A DNA stretch of 6,124 bases, from positions 1 to 6,124 of the forward strand of contig JAKBCI010000109.1 of NCBI GenBank assembly GCA_021807965.1, in the 5' to 3' direction. This DNA is from Actinomycetes bacterium (GTDB taxonomy: Bacteria; Actinomycetota; Acidimicrobiia; Acidimicrobiales; RAAP-2). How positions within the stretch are numbered: position 1 is the stretch's first letter; each line of letters starts with the position of its first letter. Below are positions 1 through 5,101 of the stretch, piece after piece. The notes beneath the pieces were generated by a model. The model was not told the DNA's origin and made no database searches. It worked only from the letters and a program-made list of their open reading frames with translations. Both the position numbers and the translations under genes were made by a program.

Positions 1-1
1 A

Positions 2-160
2 CTGTGGTTGCACGTGCCCAAGCTCGGGCAACTGTTCAATGACCCCCGGTATCGAAAGGCTGGTGTTGTGGTGACTGTCGTTGCGATGGCTGGGACCATC
101 GGCGTGCCCGCACAACGTGAGCGCCGACGCCAACGGATCAAACTCCGTCGGGGCGATGAC
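2..160 (+). CDS. Possible C-terminal tail of a signal peptidase I (SipW/archaeal type), partial
   Basis: The frame is open from the window edge. It begins LWLHVPKLGQLF, followed by a hydrophobic stretch (AGVVVTVVAMAGTIGV, roughly nt 65-112) and a very basic tail (RERRRQRIKLRR). From knowledge of the family, archaeal/SipW-type signal peptidases end in an H-V/I-P-x-x-G motif, a last membrane helix and a short charged cytoplasmic tail, and this order matches. The catalytic Ser and His/Lys would lie upstream and cannot be seen. The neighbouring DUF5305-like gene and exported protein fit a peptidase gene at this place. Oddly, this frame has no stop and is continuous with the next gene. It may therefore be the N-terminal part of a fusion, a peptidase with a frameshifted end, or simply the N-terminal extension of the next ORF. 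The short length keeps confidence moderate. Confidence 0.45.
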
Positions 161-1342
161 ATGTCGGGATCGCCAACGCGTCCGCCCCGCTTTTCTCGTC
201 ACGACGAAAGGGGAAGCGTCCGGCTCGCCGTGCTCGGTGCGCCGGGACAGCTCGCCGCTTCACTCATCGCCGTGTTCGCGCTGGCGGCCATTGTTCTCGG
301 CGCATTTGCCTTCTCGCGAGCAACCATTGCCACCTCCTCAGTTCGACTGACCTATCGGCAAGTTGGCCAGTGGAGTTATCGTGCCGCCGCCTCGGGTGAT
401 GTGTACGCGGGTGGTGCCGCGACGACGGGCCAGCCAGTGTTCTATACCGTCGCACCGGCGATGACGATTGGCTTCGCGTATCAGTTAGAATCGTCGCAAC
501 CGCTGCACGTCACTGGTCAAGCACGTCTCGCCGCCTTCATCTCGAGTCCGGACGGTTGGACTCACGATCTTTCGATGGGCCCGGCCGTGCCACTCGTGGC
601 GGGGGCCGCTCGTCTCGTGGGCACGGTGAACCTGTCGGTCATTCGACAGTACCTCGATACTGTCGCGGCGCAAACTGGGCAGCTGAAGAGCGCCGCTGGT
701 CCGTACACACTGACGATACAGCCGGCGGTGGCGGCTTCGGGCACCGTCGGCAACACGCCACTGAGGCATCTGCGCTTTGGACCACCACTCGCGTTTTCAC
801 TGCAGAGCAACGAGGCCGTGGTGTACCTCGGTCCGGGGGGTTCATCGGTACCGTTGGCCAAGATCCTTCGACCTGTCACCACCGGTGACGTCAGCGTCCC
901 GGTCACGACGTCGGCGAGCGTCGCCATTTTCGGTCTTCACCCCAGCGTGGCGGCGTCGCGGGCGCTCGCACTGTGGCTCCTGCTCGCCTGTCTGCTCGCT
1001 TCGTTCGTGCTCGGACTTTTGGTACGTGCGGCGAAGCGAGCGCCCGACGTGGCGCGAATCGAAGCGCGCTACGGCCCGCTGATGGTGGCGGTGGAGCGTC
1101 CGTCGTCACCTATCGAACTGGGGAGCGTGCGAGTCGCGCGCATTGAAGACTTGGTAAAAATCGCGGAATTCCAGGGACGAATGATCTTCCACTGCGAGGG
1201 GGAGTCGGGGCGCGCCTACTTCGTCCGCGACCCGACTTCCACCTACCTGTTTACGCTGGCGAACCATTCTCGGGACGCCGAGCCGATAGCGGTGGCCACG
1301 AATCGTGTCGATGCCGAGGTCAACGCGAAGAGAGGAGACTAA
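161..1342 (+). CDS. DUF5305-like two-TM membrane protein
   Basis: The product is 393 aa from ATG161, which was chosen because a G-rich stretch (GGGGCGATGAC) and the start of a normal short cytoplasmic leader lie there. The frame is open further upstream (to nt 2), so a longer or fused product is possible. Layout: basic leader; TM1 at residues 31-51 (LAASLIAVFALAAIVLGAFAF); an extracytoplasmic beta-rich domain at about 52-267, beginning TYRQVGQWSYRAAASGDVY; TM2 at 268-288 (ALWLLLACLLASFVLGLLV); and a cytoplasmic tail with the patterns ARYGPLMVAVE and RIEDLVKIAEFQGRMIFH. This topology and the tail motifs match my recollection of DUF5305, a family of unknown function often encoded beside signal peptidase I genes in archaea and some actinobacteria. 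No catalytic motif is visible. An accessory role in export or maturation of surface proteins is inferred from context only. It overlaps the next gene by one base (TAATG). Confidence 0.7.
   Translation: MSGSPTRPPRFSRHDERGSVRLAVLGAPGQLAASLIAVFALAAIVLGAFAFSRATIATSSVRLTYRQVGQWSYRAAASGDVYAGGAATTGQPVFYTVAPAMTIGFAYQLESSQPLHVTGQARLAAFISSPDGWTHDLSMGPAVPLVAGAARLVGTVNLSVIRQYLDTVAAQTGQLKSAAGPYTLTIQPAVAASGTVGNTPLRHLRFGPPLAFSLQSNEAVVYLGPGGSSVPLAKILRPVTTGDVSVPVTTSASVAIFGLHPSVAASRALALWLLLACLLASFVLGLLVRAAKRAPDVARIEARYGPLMVAVERPSSPIELGSVRVARIEDLVKIAEFQGRMIFHCEGESGRAYFVRDPTSTYLFTLANHSRDAEPIAVATNRVDAEVNAKRGD
1331..1337 (+). promoter_or_regulatory. Ribosome binding site of the small exported protein gene
   Basis: AGAGGAG lies inside the last codons of the DUF5305-like gene, 4 bases before ATG1342. 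It supports the ATG that overlaps the upstream TAA stop by one base, and it indicates co-translation of the two genes. Confidence 0.6.
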
Positions 1343-1782
1343 TGCGAGCGAAAACAGCGACCATTCTGGTGTCGGCGGTCGTCGCTGCCGTGGTGATCGG
1401 TGGCATGCTCTCCGCCTTCACCGCCAACAACGTCGTACCGACGAGTTACGCGGGCGAGACGCAGGTCGCGGCCAATATCACGGTCCCCCAGGCGCTCATT
1501 CAGCGTCACCCGTTTGGTAGGACCGTGACGCCGATCCAGTCGGGGGAGTTCAGTGATCGGCTCAAGGTGGCAGGGGACAACGGCGACGTCACGTACGTCG
1601 TAACGTCGCCGAACTCCAACCTGTACGTGACGAGCGATGGTGAGATCTACACCACAGATGGGCCACTCGCCGTCGGCACGTATTCTGTGTCGGGAACGGA
1701 TTCCAACAGTGCGAACGAATCAGGCGTCTGGTCCTACACGTTGACTGTTGTGAGCGCACCCGGTAACGCGGGATCCAATTGA
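1342..1782 (+). CDS. Small secreted or anchored protein with one cadherin/Ig-like domain
   Basis: The product is 146 aa. The N-terminus is a signal peptide or signal anchor: MRAKTA, then a hydrophobic core at about residues 7-26 (ATILVSAVVAAVVIGGMLSA). FTANNVVPTSYAG follows, and it resembles the region after the core in SipW-processed TasA/camelysin-type proteins. Residues of about 60-138 form a single beta-sandwich-like module with the patterns GEFSDRLKVAGDNGDVTYV, SDGEIYTTDGPLAVGTYSVSG and SGVWSYTLTVV, typical of putative-Ig/cadherin-like domains in actinobacterial exported proteins. There is no LPXTG motif and no C-terminal TM, so the mature protein is either released or held by an uncleaved N-terminus. 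The start is fixed by the AGAGGAG site and the TAATG overlap with the DUF5305-like gene. The function is unknown. A surface structural or adhesive role is inference, and so is processing by the putative upstream peptidase. Confidence 0.75.
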   Translation: MRAKTATILVSAVVAAVVIGGMLSAFTANNVVPTSYAGETQVAANITVPQALIQRHPFGRTVTPIQSGEFSDRLKVAGDNGDVTYVVTSPNSNLYVTSDGEIYTTDGPLAVGTYSVSGTDSNSANESGVWSYTLTVVSAPGNAGSN

Positions 1783-1834
1783 TCGACACGTCGCGCACGT
1801 CGGATTGCGCTGCATAGGGGCTGCGACGAGCGAC

Positions 1835-1852
1835 CGGCGCGCGACCGCGCCG
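1835..1852 (+). terminator. Candidate hairpin terminator after the secreted-protein gene
   Basis: This is a perfect 7-bp GC stem, CGGCGCG-CGAC-CGCGCCG, with a 4-base loop, starting 52 bases after the stop at 1782. No T-tract follows, so it is not a canonical intrinsic terminator. High-GC actinobacteria often lack the T-tract, and the position between convergent genes is suitable. Confidence 0.35.
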
Positions 1853-1994
1853 TTGGACAAACACCACTGCCAGTGAACTGCAGCGAGACGTGCGCGAGAA
1901 CGCTCGGGGCCATGTTGCAACGAGCATTCATCAACCAGGCGACTATGTCGGACGAGTCGACGATGGCGCCATTGCGACATTCTTGACATCGGGT

Positions 1995-2013
1995 GGTGGC
2001 TGGTCACGCCACC
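1995..2013. terminator. Weak hairpin between convergent genes
   Basis: GGTGGC and GCCACC form a 6-bp stem around a 7-base loop (TGGTCAC). There is no T-run on either side. It could help terminate either unit, but the stem is short enough to occur by chance in this base composition. Confidence 0.2.
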
Positions 2014-2057
2014 GAGGCCAACAGTTGCGTGGTGCGAAACGGTGAGTCACGTGGCTC

Positions 2058-2078
2058 TCGACGCTGTACTCGCGTCGA
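2058..2078 (-). terminator. Candidate hairpin terminator after the SCO1664-type gene
   Basis: TCGACGC and GCGTCGA form a 7-bp stem around a 7-base loop. It lies about 40 bases beyond the stop of the minus-strand operon. The right arm overlaps the perfect palindrome CGCGTCGACGCG at 2071-2082. No T-tract is present, so this is a positional and structural call only. Confidence 0.3.
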
Positions 2079-2117
2079 CGCGGATGACGGCTGGTGCAAC
2101 GCGTGCGGGTCGTAGGT

Positions 2118-2825
2118 TCAAACGAGCGGCCAGGGGTAGGGGGGCCAGTCGCGGTCCTCGTCGGGCACCGGGTACTCGCTTGACTTCACGAGGCTCCGAG
2201 CACGCTCGAGCGTGAGGGCGACTTCGTGGGGTCGTAGCCACGTGGCGAGCGTGCGGCCGTCGCTACGAGCGAACCGGTCGATTCGTTCGCGCAGCGACGG
2301 CTCGACGACGAGGCCGGCGTACTCCCAGATCACCGTGCGCAGCTTGTCCTCTTCGTGAAAGCAGAGGCCGTTGTCGATCGCCCAGCACCGGTCGCCGTCG
2401 TAGAGGACGTGCCCAGCCTTGCGGTCGGCGTTGTTGGCAATGACGTCAAAGGCGGCGAGGGCCGCGAACCAGTCGTCGAACTCGGCCCGGTCGCGCAACG
2501 TGAAGTAGTGCTCGTCGCGGGCGTCTTCTACCCACCACTGCAGCGAGCCTGGCCCGAAGGGTCCGTCGAGGCGACCAACGGTCGTTGGCACAAGGTCGGT
2601 CTCGAGCGCCAGGTCGAGCTCGTAGGCGGCGACCTCGCGACGCCACAGCCCGTCGGGGAAGTCCCAGAGTGGGCGTTCACCGGCCTCGGCCTTGTAGCAC
2701 GCGCGCCCCTCGACACCGTCGAGGGTAACCGTGACGAGCAGCGCCTGGTTCGATGACCCGGCGACGCGCCCCTCGACCGAGATGAGGCCGTTCTCGAGCA
2801 GGTCGCGCTGGAACGTGCGCTCCAC
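2118..2825 (-). CDS. SCO1664-family HipA/PI-kinase-like protein
   Basis: The product is 235 aa from GTG2825. I chose this start because it lies 2 bases after the DUF3090 stop (TAG 2830-2828) and leaves the family's usual beginning, a short leader then ISVEGRVAGSSNQAL. The open frame continues 28 codons upstream, but only over DUF3090 coding sequence. Visible kinase-fold features are: K45 in ACYKAEAGERPLWDFP (nucleotide-binding lysine with a downstream loop); E64 in RREVAAYEL; the catalytic-loop-like FDVIANNADRKAGH (residues 126-139, with N132, D134, R135 and K136); and AIDNGLCFH (149-157), which replaces DFG as the metal-binding segment. This is the SCO1664 family (TIGR03843), related in fold to HipA and phosphatidylinositol kinases. 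Its substrate is unknown. It is the last gene of a four-gene operon that also carries a histidine phosphatase. No antitoxin-like HipB gene is present, so a HipA-type toxin role has no support here. Confidence 0.88.
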   Translation of the reverse strand: MERTFQRDLLENGLISVEGRVAGSSNQALLVTVTLDGVEGRACYKAEAGERPLWDFPDGLWRREVAAYELDLALETDLVPTTVGRLDGPFGPGSLQWWVEDARDEHYFTLRDRAEFDDWFAALAAFDVIANNADRKAGHVLYDGDRCWAIDNGLCFHEEDKLRTVIWEYAGLVVEPSLRERIDRFARSDGRTLATWLRPHEVALTLERARSLVKSSEYPVPDEDRDWPPYPWPLV

Positions 2826-2827
2826 GA

Positions 2828-3307
2828 CTAGGTGATCGGCGCGCGGTGGCCGTTGGTTCGCGGGCAGTCGTGGCCGCGCGGGTCGAGCGGTCCGCCACAG
2901 AGCGGGCACGGCGGCCGACCGGCTTCGACCAACCGGGCGATGGCGATGGCCAACCCGCCCGCCGACTCCTTGGAGAGGGTGAGCTCGAGTACGTTGTCGC
3001 CCTCGCGCGCTTCTATCGTGACCTCGATGGTGTCGGTCTGCTCGTCGAGGGCGACCGTGATGTCACCGGCATCGAAGTCGGACTCGTACTCGGTCTCCAG
3101 GTCAAAGTCGTCTCGAAGGTGACCCGGGCGGCCCATGGTGTCAAGAACCTGGGCGACCCAGTCGGCCAGTGCGGCGAGCTGCTGCTTTTCGCACTTGACG
3201 ACCACGAGCCGACGACCCTGGCGCGCCTGCAAGAGGAACCGTCGCTGGCCCACCTCTCCGTGCGCGCCAACCATGACGCGATCGGGCTGTTCGAAGTGGA
3301 AGTTCAC
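2828..3307 (-). CDS. DUF3090 family protein (TIGR03847) with putative zinc knuckle
   Basis: The product is 159 aa from GTG3307, whose GTGA overlaps the TGA stop of the phosphatase gene. The frame stays open far upstream, but that part is antisense-like shadow over the phosphatase and has no family similarity. With this start the protein begins MNFHFEQPDRVMVG and continues HGEVGQRRFLLQARQG (16-31) and CEKQQLAALADWV (39-51), which is the conserved N-terminal half of DUF3090. An acidic central section (about 66-108) leads to LSKESAGGLAIAIARLVEAG. The end, CPLCGGPLDPRGHDCPR (134-150), carries C134, C137, H146 and C148 in zinc-ribbon-like spacing. The family is one of three uncharacterised genes that occur together across Actinobacteria, and no biochemical role is established to my knowledge. 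Zinc binding is inferred from the Cys/His pattern. It is slightly shorter than the usual family length of about 180-190 aa. Confidence 0.88.
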   Translation of the reverse strand: MNFHFEQPDRVMVGAHGEVGQRRFLLQARQGRRLVVVKCEKQQLAALADWVAQVLDTMGRPGHLRDDFDLETEYESDFDAGDITVALDEQTDTIEVTIEAREGDNVLELTLSKESAGGLAIAIARLVEAGRPPCPLCGGPLDPRGHDCPRTNGHRAPIT

Positions 3308-3933
3308 GACGTTACCAAGTCGGCGAGCGACGCCGTTGAGTTCACGCAGAGCACGACGGGCTGACCGAGGAAAGCCAAGGCGCTCACGGAACAGGTCGAG
3401 ATCACCGTGCGCTGGAAGAGGTCGAGGGGAACGCCCTGGGCGAACGTGACCGCGGCTTTGATCGGGTCGGCGTGGCTCACGAGCACCACCGTCTCGCCGC
3501 GATGGCGTGCGACGAGACGTTCGATCGTTGCCCAGATTCGCGCCTGCATGGTGGCGAAGGACTCGCCGTCGGGGAAGGTGAAGGTACTCGGCGCGTGCTG
3601 GACCTGACGCCACTCGCGGGTGCGGCGCAGTCGCCCGAGCGACGCGCCCGTCCAGGCGCCGAAGTCGCACTCGAGCAGTCCTCGCTCGATGCGCGTGCGC
3701 AGTGCGAGCCTTCGAGCAATCGGGGCCGCCGTCTCGCGAGCGCGCTCGAGGGGCGAGCTGTAGATCGCGTTCGGGGCCGTCTTGAGCTGCGCGAGTCGTT
3801 CGGCGACGCGCTCGGCTTGATCGCGTCCGCGATCGGACAGGTGCAGGCCCGCCGCTCGTCCCGGCAGCACCGATCCGGTGGTCGCGGTCTGGCCGTGGCG
3901 CACGAGCAAGAGGGTGGTCGCTCGCTCACTCAC
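3304..3933 (-). CDS. Histidine phosphatase, MSMEG_4193 family (phosphoglycerate-mutase-like)
   Basis: The product is 209 aa and belongs to the branch-1 histidine phosphatase superfamily. Visible active-site parts are: LLLVRHGQT (R12, H13 as phosphoacceptor); the Arg-bearing segment YSSPLERARETA (58-69, R64); the acid E88 in LLECDFGAWTG; FPDGESFATMQAR (120-132); and the second histidine H154 in VLVSHADPIKAAV. The C-terminal LCVNSTASLADL agrees with the MSMEG_4193 subgroup (TIGR03848), which pairs with DUF3090 and SCO1664-type genes in Actinobacteria. The start is GTG3933, within a GTGA overlap with the stop of the upstream Fe-S protein. No good Shine-Dalgarno site precedes it, which suggests reinitiation after the upstream stop. 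The substrate is unknown. A phosphate-ester hydrolase acting on a small metabolite or on a kinase product of the same operon is inference. Confidence 0.9.
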   Translation of the reverse strand: MSERATTLLLVRHGQTATTGSVLPGRAAGLHLSDRGRDQAERVAERLAQLKTAPNAIYSSPLERARETAAPIARRLALRTRIERGLLECDFGAWTGASLGRLRRTREWRQVQHAPSTFTFPDGESFATMQARIWATIERLVARHRGETVVLVSHADPIKAAVTFAQGVPLDLFQRTVISTCSVSALAFLGQPVVLCVNSTASLADLVTS

Positions 3934-5051
3934 GAGGCTCGCACCGGTATGCGCCGTGGCTTTGGATCGGCGCTCTCGGGCCAGCGCCGACGCGAGACCT
4001 GGGCGAGCTTGTGCAAGAGCGCAACGGCGCCGGGGTCGTCGTCGCCCGGGCGCGTGTCGATCCGCTCGGCGTCCAGGAGTGCCTGGATGAGCGTTCGACC
4101 GAGGTCAGTTCGAACGATGAGCAGTGTCCAGTCCTCGAAGGCGCCGATGCCCCCGGCCGAAATGTCGGCGTGCTCGGCCGCGAAGTCGGGACAGCGCACG
4201 CAACCCTCGCGCGTGAACTCGTGGGCCTCTTTGAGCGGGACCTCGTGGTACCCGCCGTCGGTCGTCCAGATCTGAAAGACGCCCTTGATGTTCATTTTTG
4301 CGATCGAGGACCGGGCGATGCCGTAGCGTTGCTCGAACAGATCGTCAAAGATCGCGTCGTCGAAGGTCTTGGAGCAGAGCAGACCGATCGTGAGGCTGAG
4401 ACGGCGGGCGATCTTGCCGGCCTTGCGAGCTTGCATGACCCCGGGTGCCGAGGCCATGCAGCCCATGCCGACCAGCGCAATGCGCTCGGCGCCCGCGTCA
4501 GCGGCCTCGCGATAGGCGAGCAGGTTGGCGCTGTAGGTGTAGCGCGAGCCGGCGGTCGCGAGCACGTCGGCGCGCGTGCGCGCGACCGCCGGAACCGCTC
4601 GCCACGTCGAGCCGTCACCCTCTAAGGCGCTGACCAGCGCGGCGTCGATGAGGTCGTGCTCGAGGGCGTAGAGCAACATCGCCGAGACCACGCCGCCGTC
4701 TTGGCCAACGCCCGCCACCTCGGGGTCGCGAGCTCGCGCGAGCAAGACGTCGCCGACGCCGAAGACCTCGTCCTCGGTGCGCTCGCGACCGACCCGGTGC
4801 ACGTCGATCTCGGGCTCCCAGGTGCGAAAGCGAGGGCACGCCCTCGTGCAACTGGTACAGCCCTTCACGCCGTGGGTGCAGTCCTCGCGCCCACCGTCAA
4901 CGTCGAGGTGCCACGGCCGATAGCGCCCGAGCTGGTCGTCGTAGTCGAGCACGTCGTGGGGACAGGCGATCACGCACGCCGCGCACCCCGTGCAGAGTCC
5001 CGAGGTCACGACCTCACTGAAGAGCTCACGCCACTGGGGCTTGTCGGGCAT
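3930..5051 (-). CDS. Coenzyme F420 hydrogenase/dehydrogenase beta-subunit family Fe-S protein
   Basis: The product is 373 aa. The N-terminus is a two-cluster ferredoxin domain: CTGCAACVIACP (C20, C23, C26, C30) and C58 with CTSCTRACP (C65, C68, C72). An FrhB/FpoF-like domain follows, with GQDGGVVSAMLLYAL (about 115-129), IALVGMGCMASA, the LTIGLLC segment (C226), and the family's C-terminal signature EGCVRCPDF-HADISAGGIG (C284, C287). Known members pass electrons between F420 or FAD and Fe-S clusters, for example F420-reducing hydrogenase beta and F420H2 dehydrogenase FpoF. The partner and substrate here are unknown. The start ATG5051 is forced, because a TGA lies two codons upstream in frame. 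The nearby GAGG is too close to work as a normal ribosome site, whereas a -10-like TACGAT ends 6 bases before the ATG, which points to a leaderless mRNA. It is the first gene of the four-gene operon and shares a GTGA overlap with the phosphatase gene. Confidence 0.88.
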   Translation of the reverse strand: MPDKPQWRELFSEVVTSGLCTGCAACVIACPHDVLDYDDQLGRYRPWHLDVDGGREDCTHGVKGCTSCTRACPRFRTWEPEIDVHRVGRERTEDEVFGVGDVLLARARDPEVAGVGQDGGVVSAMLLYALEHDLIDAALVSALEGDGSTWRAVPAVARTRADVLATAGSRYTYSANLLAYREAADAGAERIALVGMGCMASAPGVMQARKAGKIARRLSLTIGLLCSKTFDDAIFDDLFEQRYGIARSSIAKMNIKGVFQIWTTDGGYHEVPLKEAHEFTREGCVRCPDFAAEHADISAGGIGAFEDWTLLIVRTDLGRTLIQALLDAERIDTRPGDDDPGAVALLHKLAQVSRRRWPESADPKPRRIPVRAS

Positions 5052-5057
5052 TCCTCA

Positions 5058-5063
5058 ATCGTA
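5058..5063 (-). promoter_or_regulatory. Candidate -10 element (TACGAT) of the minus-strand operon
   Basis: On the minus strand TACGAT fits the actinobacterial TANNNT -10 pattern. Exactly 6 bases separate it from ATG5051, so transcription would begin at or next to the start codon (leaderless). No clear -35 is visible at 16-18 bases upstream. Confidence 0.45.
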
Positions 5064-5089
5064 GTGAGGGCCGTACGCCGACTCCCCGC

Positions 5090-5095
5090 TACGCT
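5090..5095 (+). promoter_or_regulatory. Candidate -10 element (TACGCT) of the DNA glycosylase gene
   Basis: TACGCT fits TANNNT and ends 6 bases before GTG5102, which predicts a leaderless mRNA. No Shine-Dalgarno sequence is present in the few bases before the GTG. No convincing -35 is seen in the 50-base divergent spacer. Confidence 0.45.
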
Positions 5096-5101
5096 GCCGC
5101 G

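Larger units (their letters stand above)
1783..2117. other. Convergent intergenic region without a convincing gene
   Basis: About 335 bases separate the stop of the plus-strand secreted-protein gene from the stop of the minus-strand SCO1664-type gene. Open frames crossing it on the minus strand have low-complexity R/S-rich translations and run antisense into the secreted-protein gene, so I treat them as shadows. What I can see are three GC-rich hairpins (1835-1852, 1995-2013, 2058-2078) and a 12-base palindrome at 2071-2082. I see no tRNA, no CRISPR repeats and no insertion-sequence ends. Confidence 0.6.

Noticed and set aside
1983..1988. TTGACA, a perfect -35 consensus
   Set aside because: No -10 hexamer lies 16-18 bases downstream (the region is GC-rich), and no plus-strand gene follows it.
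1589..2007. Minus-strand open frames of 95-112 codons over the end of the secreted-protein gene and the gap
   Set aside because: The translations are R/S/T-rich without domains, and they are partly antisense to a better-supported gene with a ribosome site and signal peptide.
2105..2125. GTAGGTTCAAACGAG resembling a tRNA T-arm
   Set aside because: The flanking bases do not pair as a T-stem, and no acceptor, D or anticodon arm can be built around it. It overlaps the stop of the SCO1664-type gene.
2118..2825. A HipA toxin of a toxin-antitoxin pair
   Set aside because: The kinase-like motifs are shared, but the GERPLWDFP segment and the genomic trio identify the SCO1664 family, and no small HTH antitoxin gene is adjacent.
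3308..3670. N-terminal extension of the DUF3090 frame, reaching to 3670
   Set aside because: The extra 121 residues are low-complexity and lie fully within the phosphatase gene. Family similarity begins right at GTG3307.
3472..4275. A 267-codon plus-strand open frame antisense to the phosphatase and Fe-S genes
   Set aside because: It spans the junction of two well-supported minus-strand genes and has no family features. It is a GC-driven shadow.
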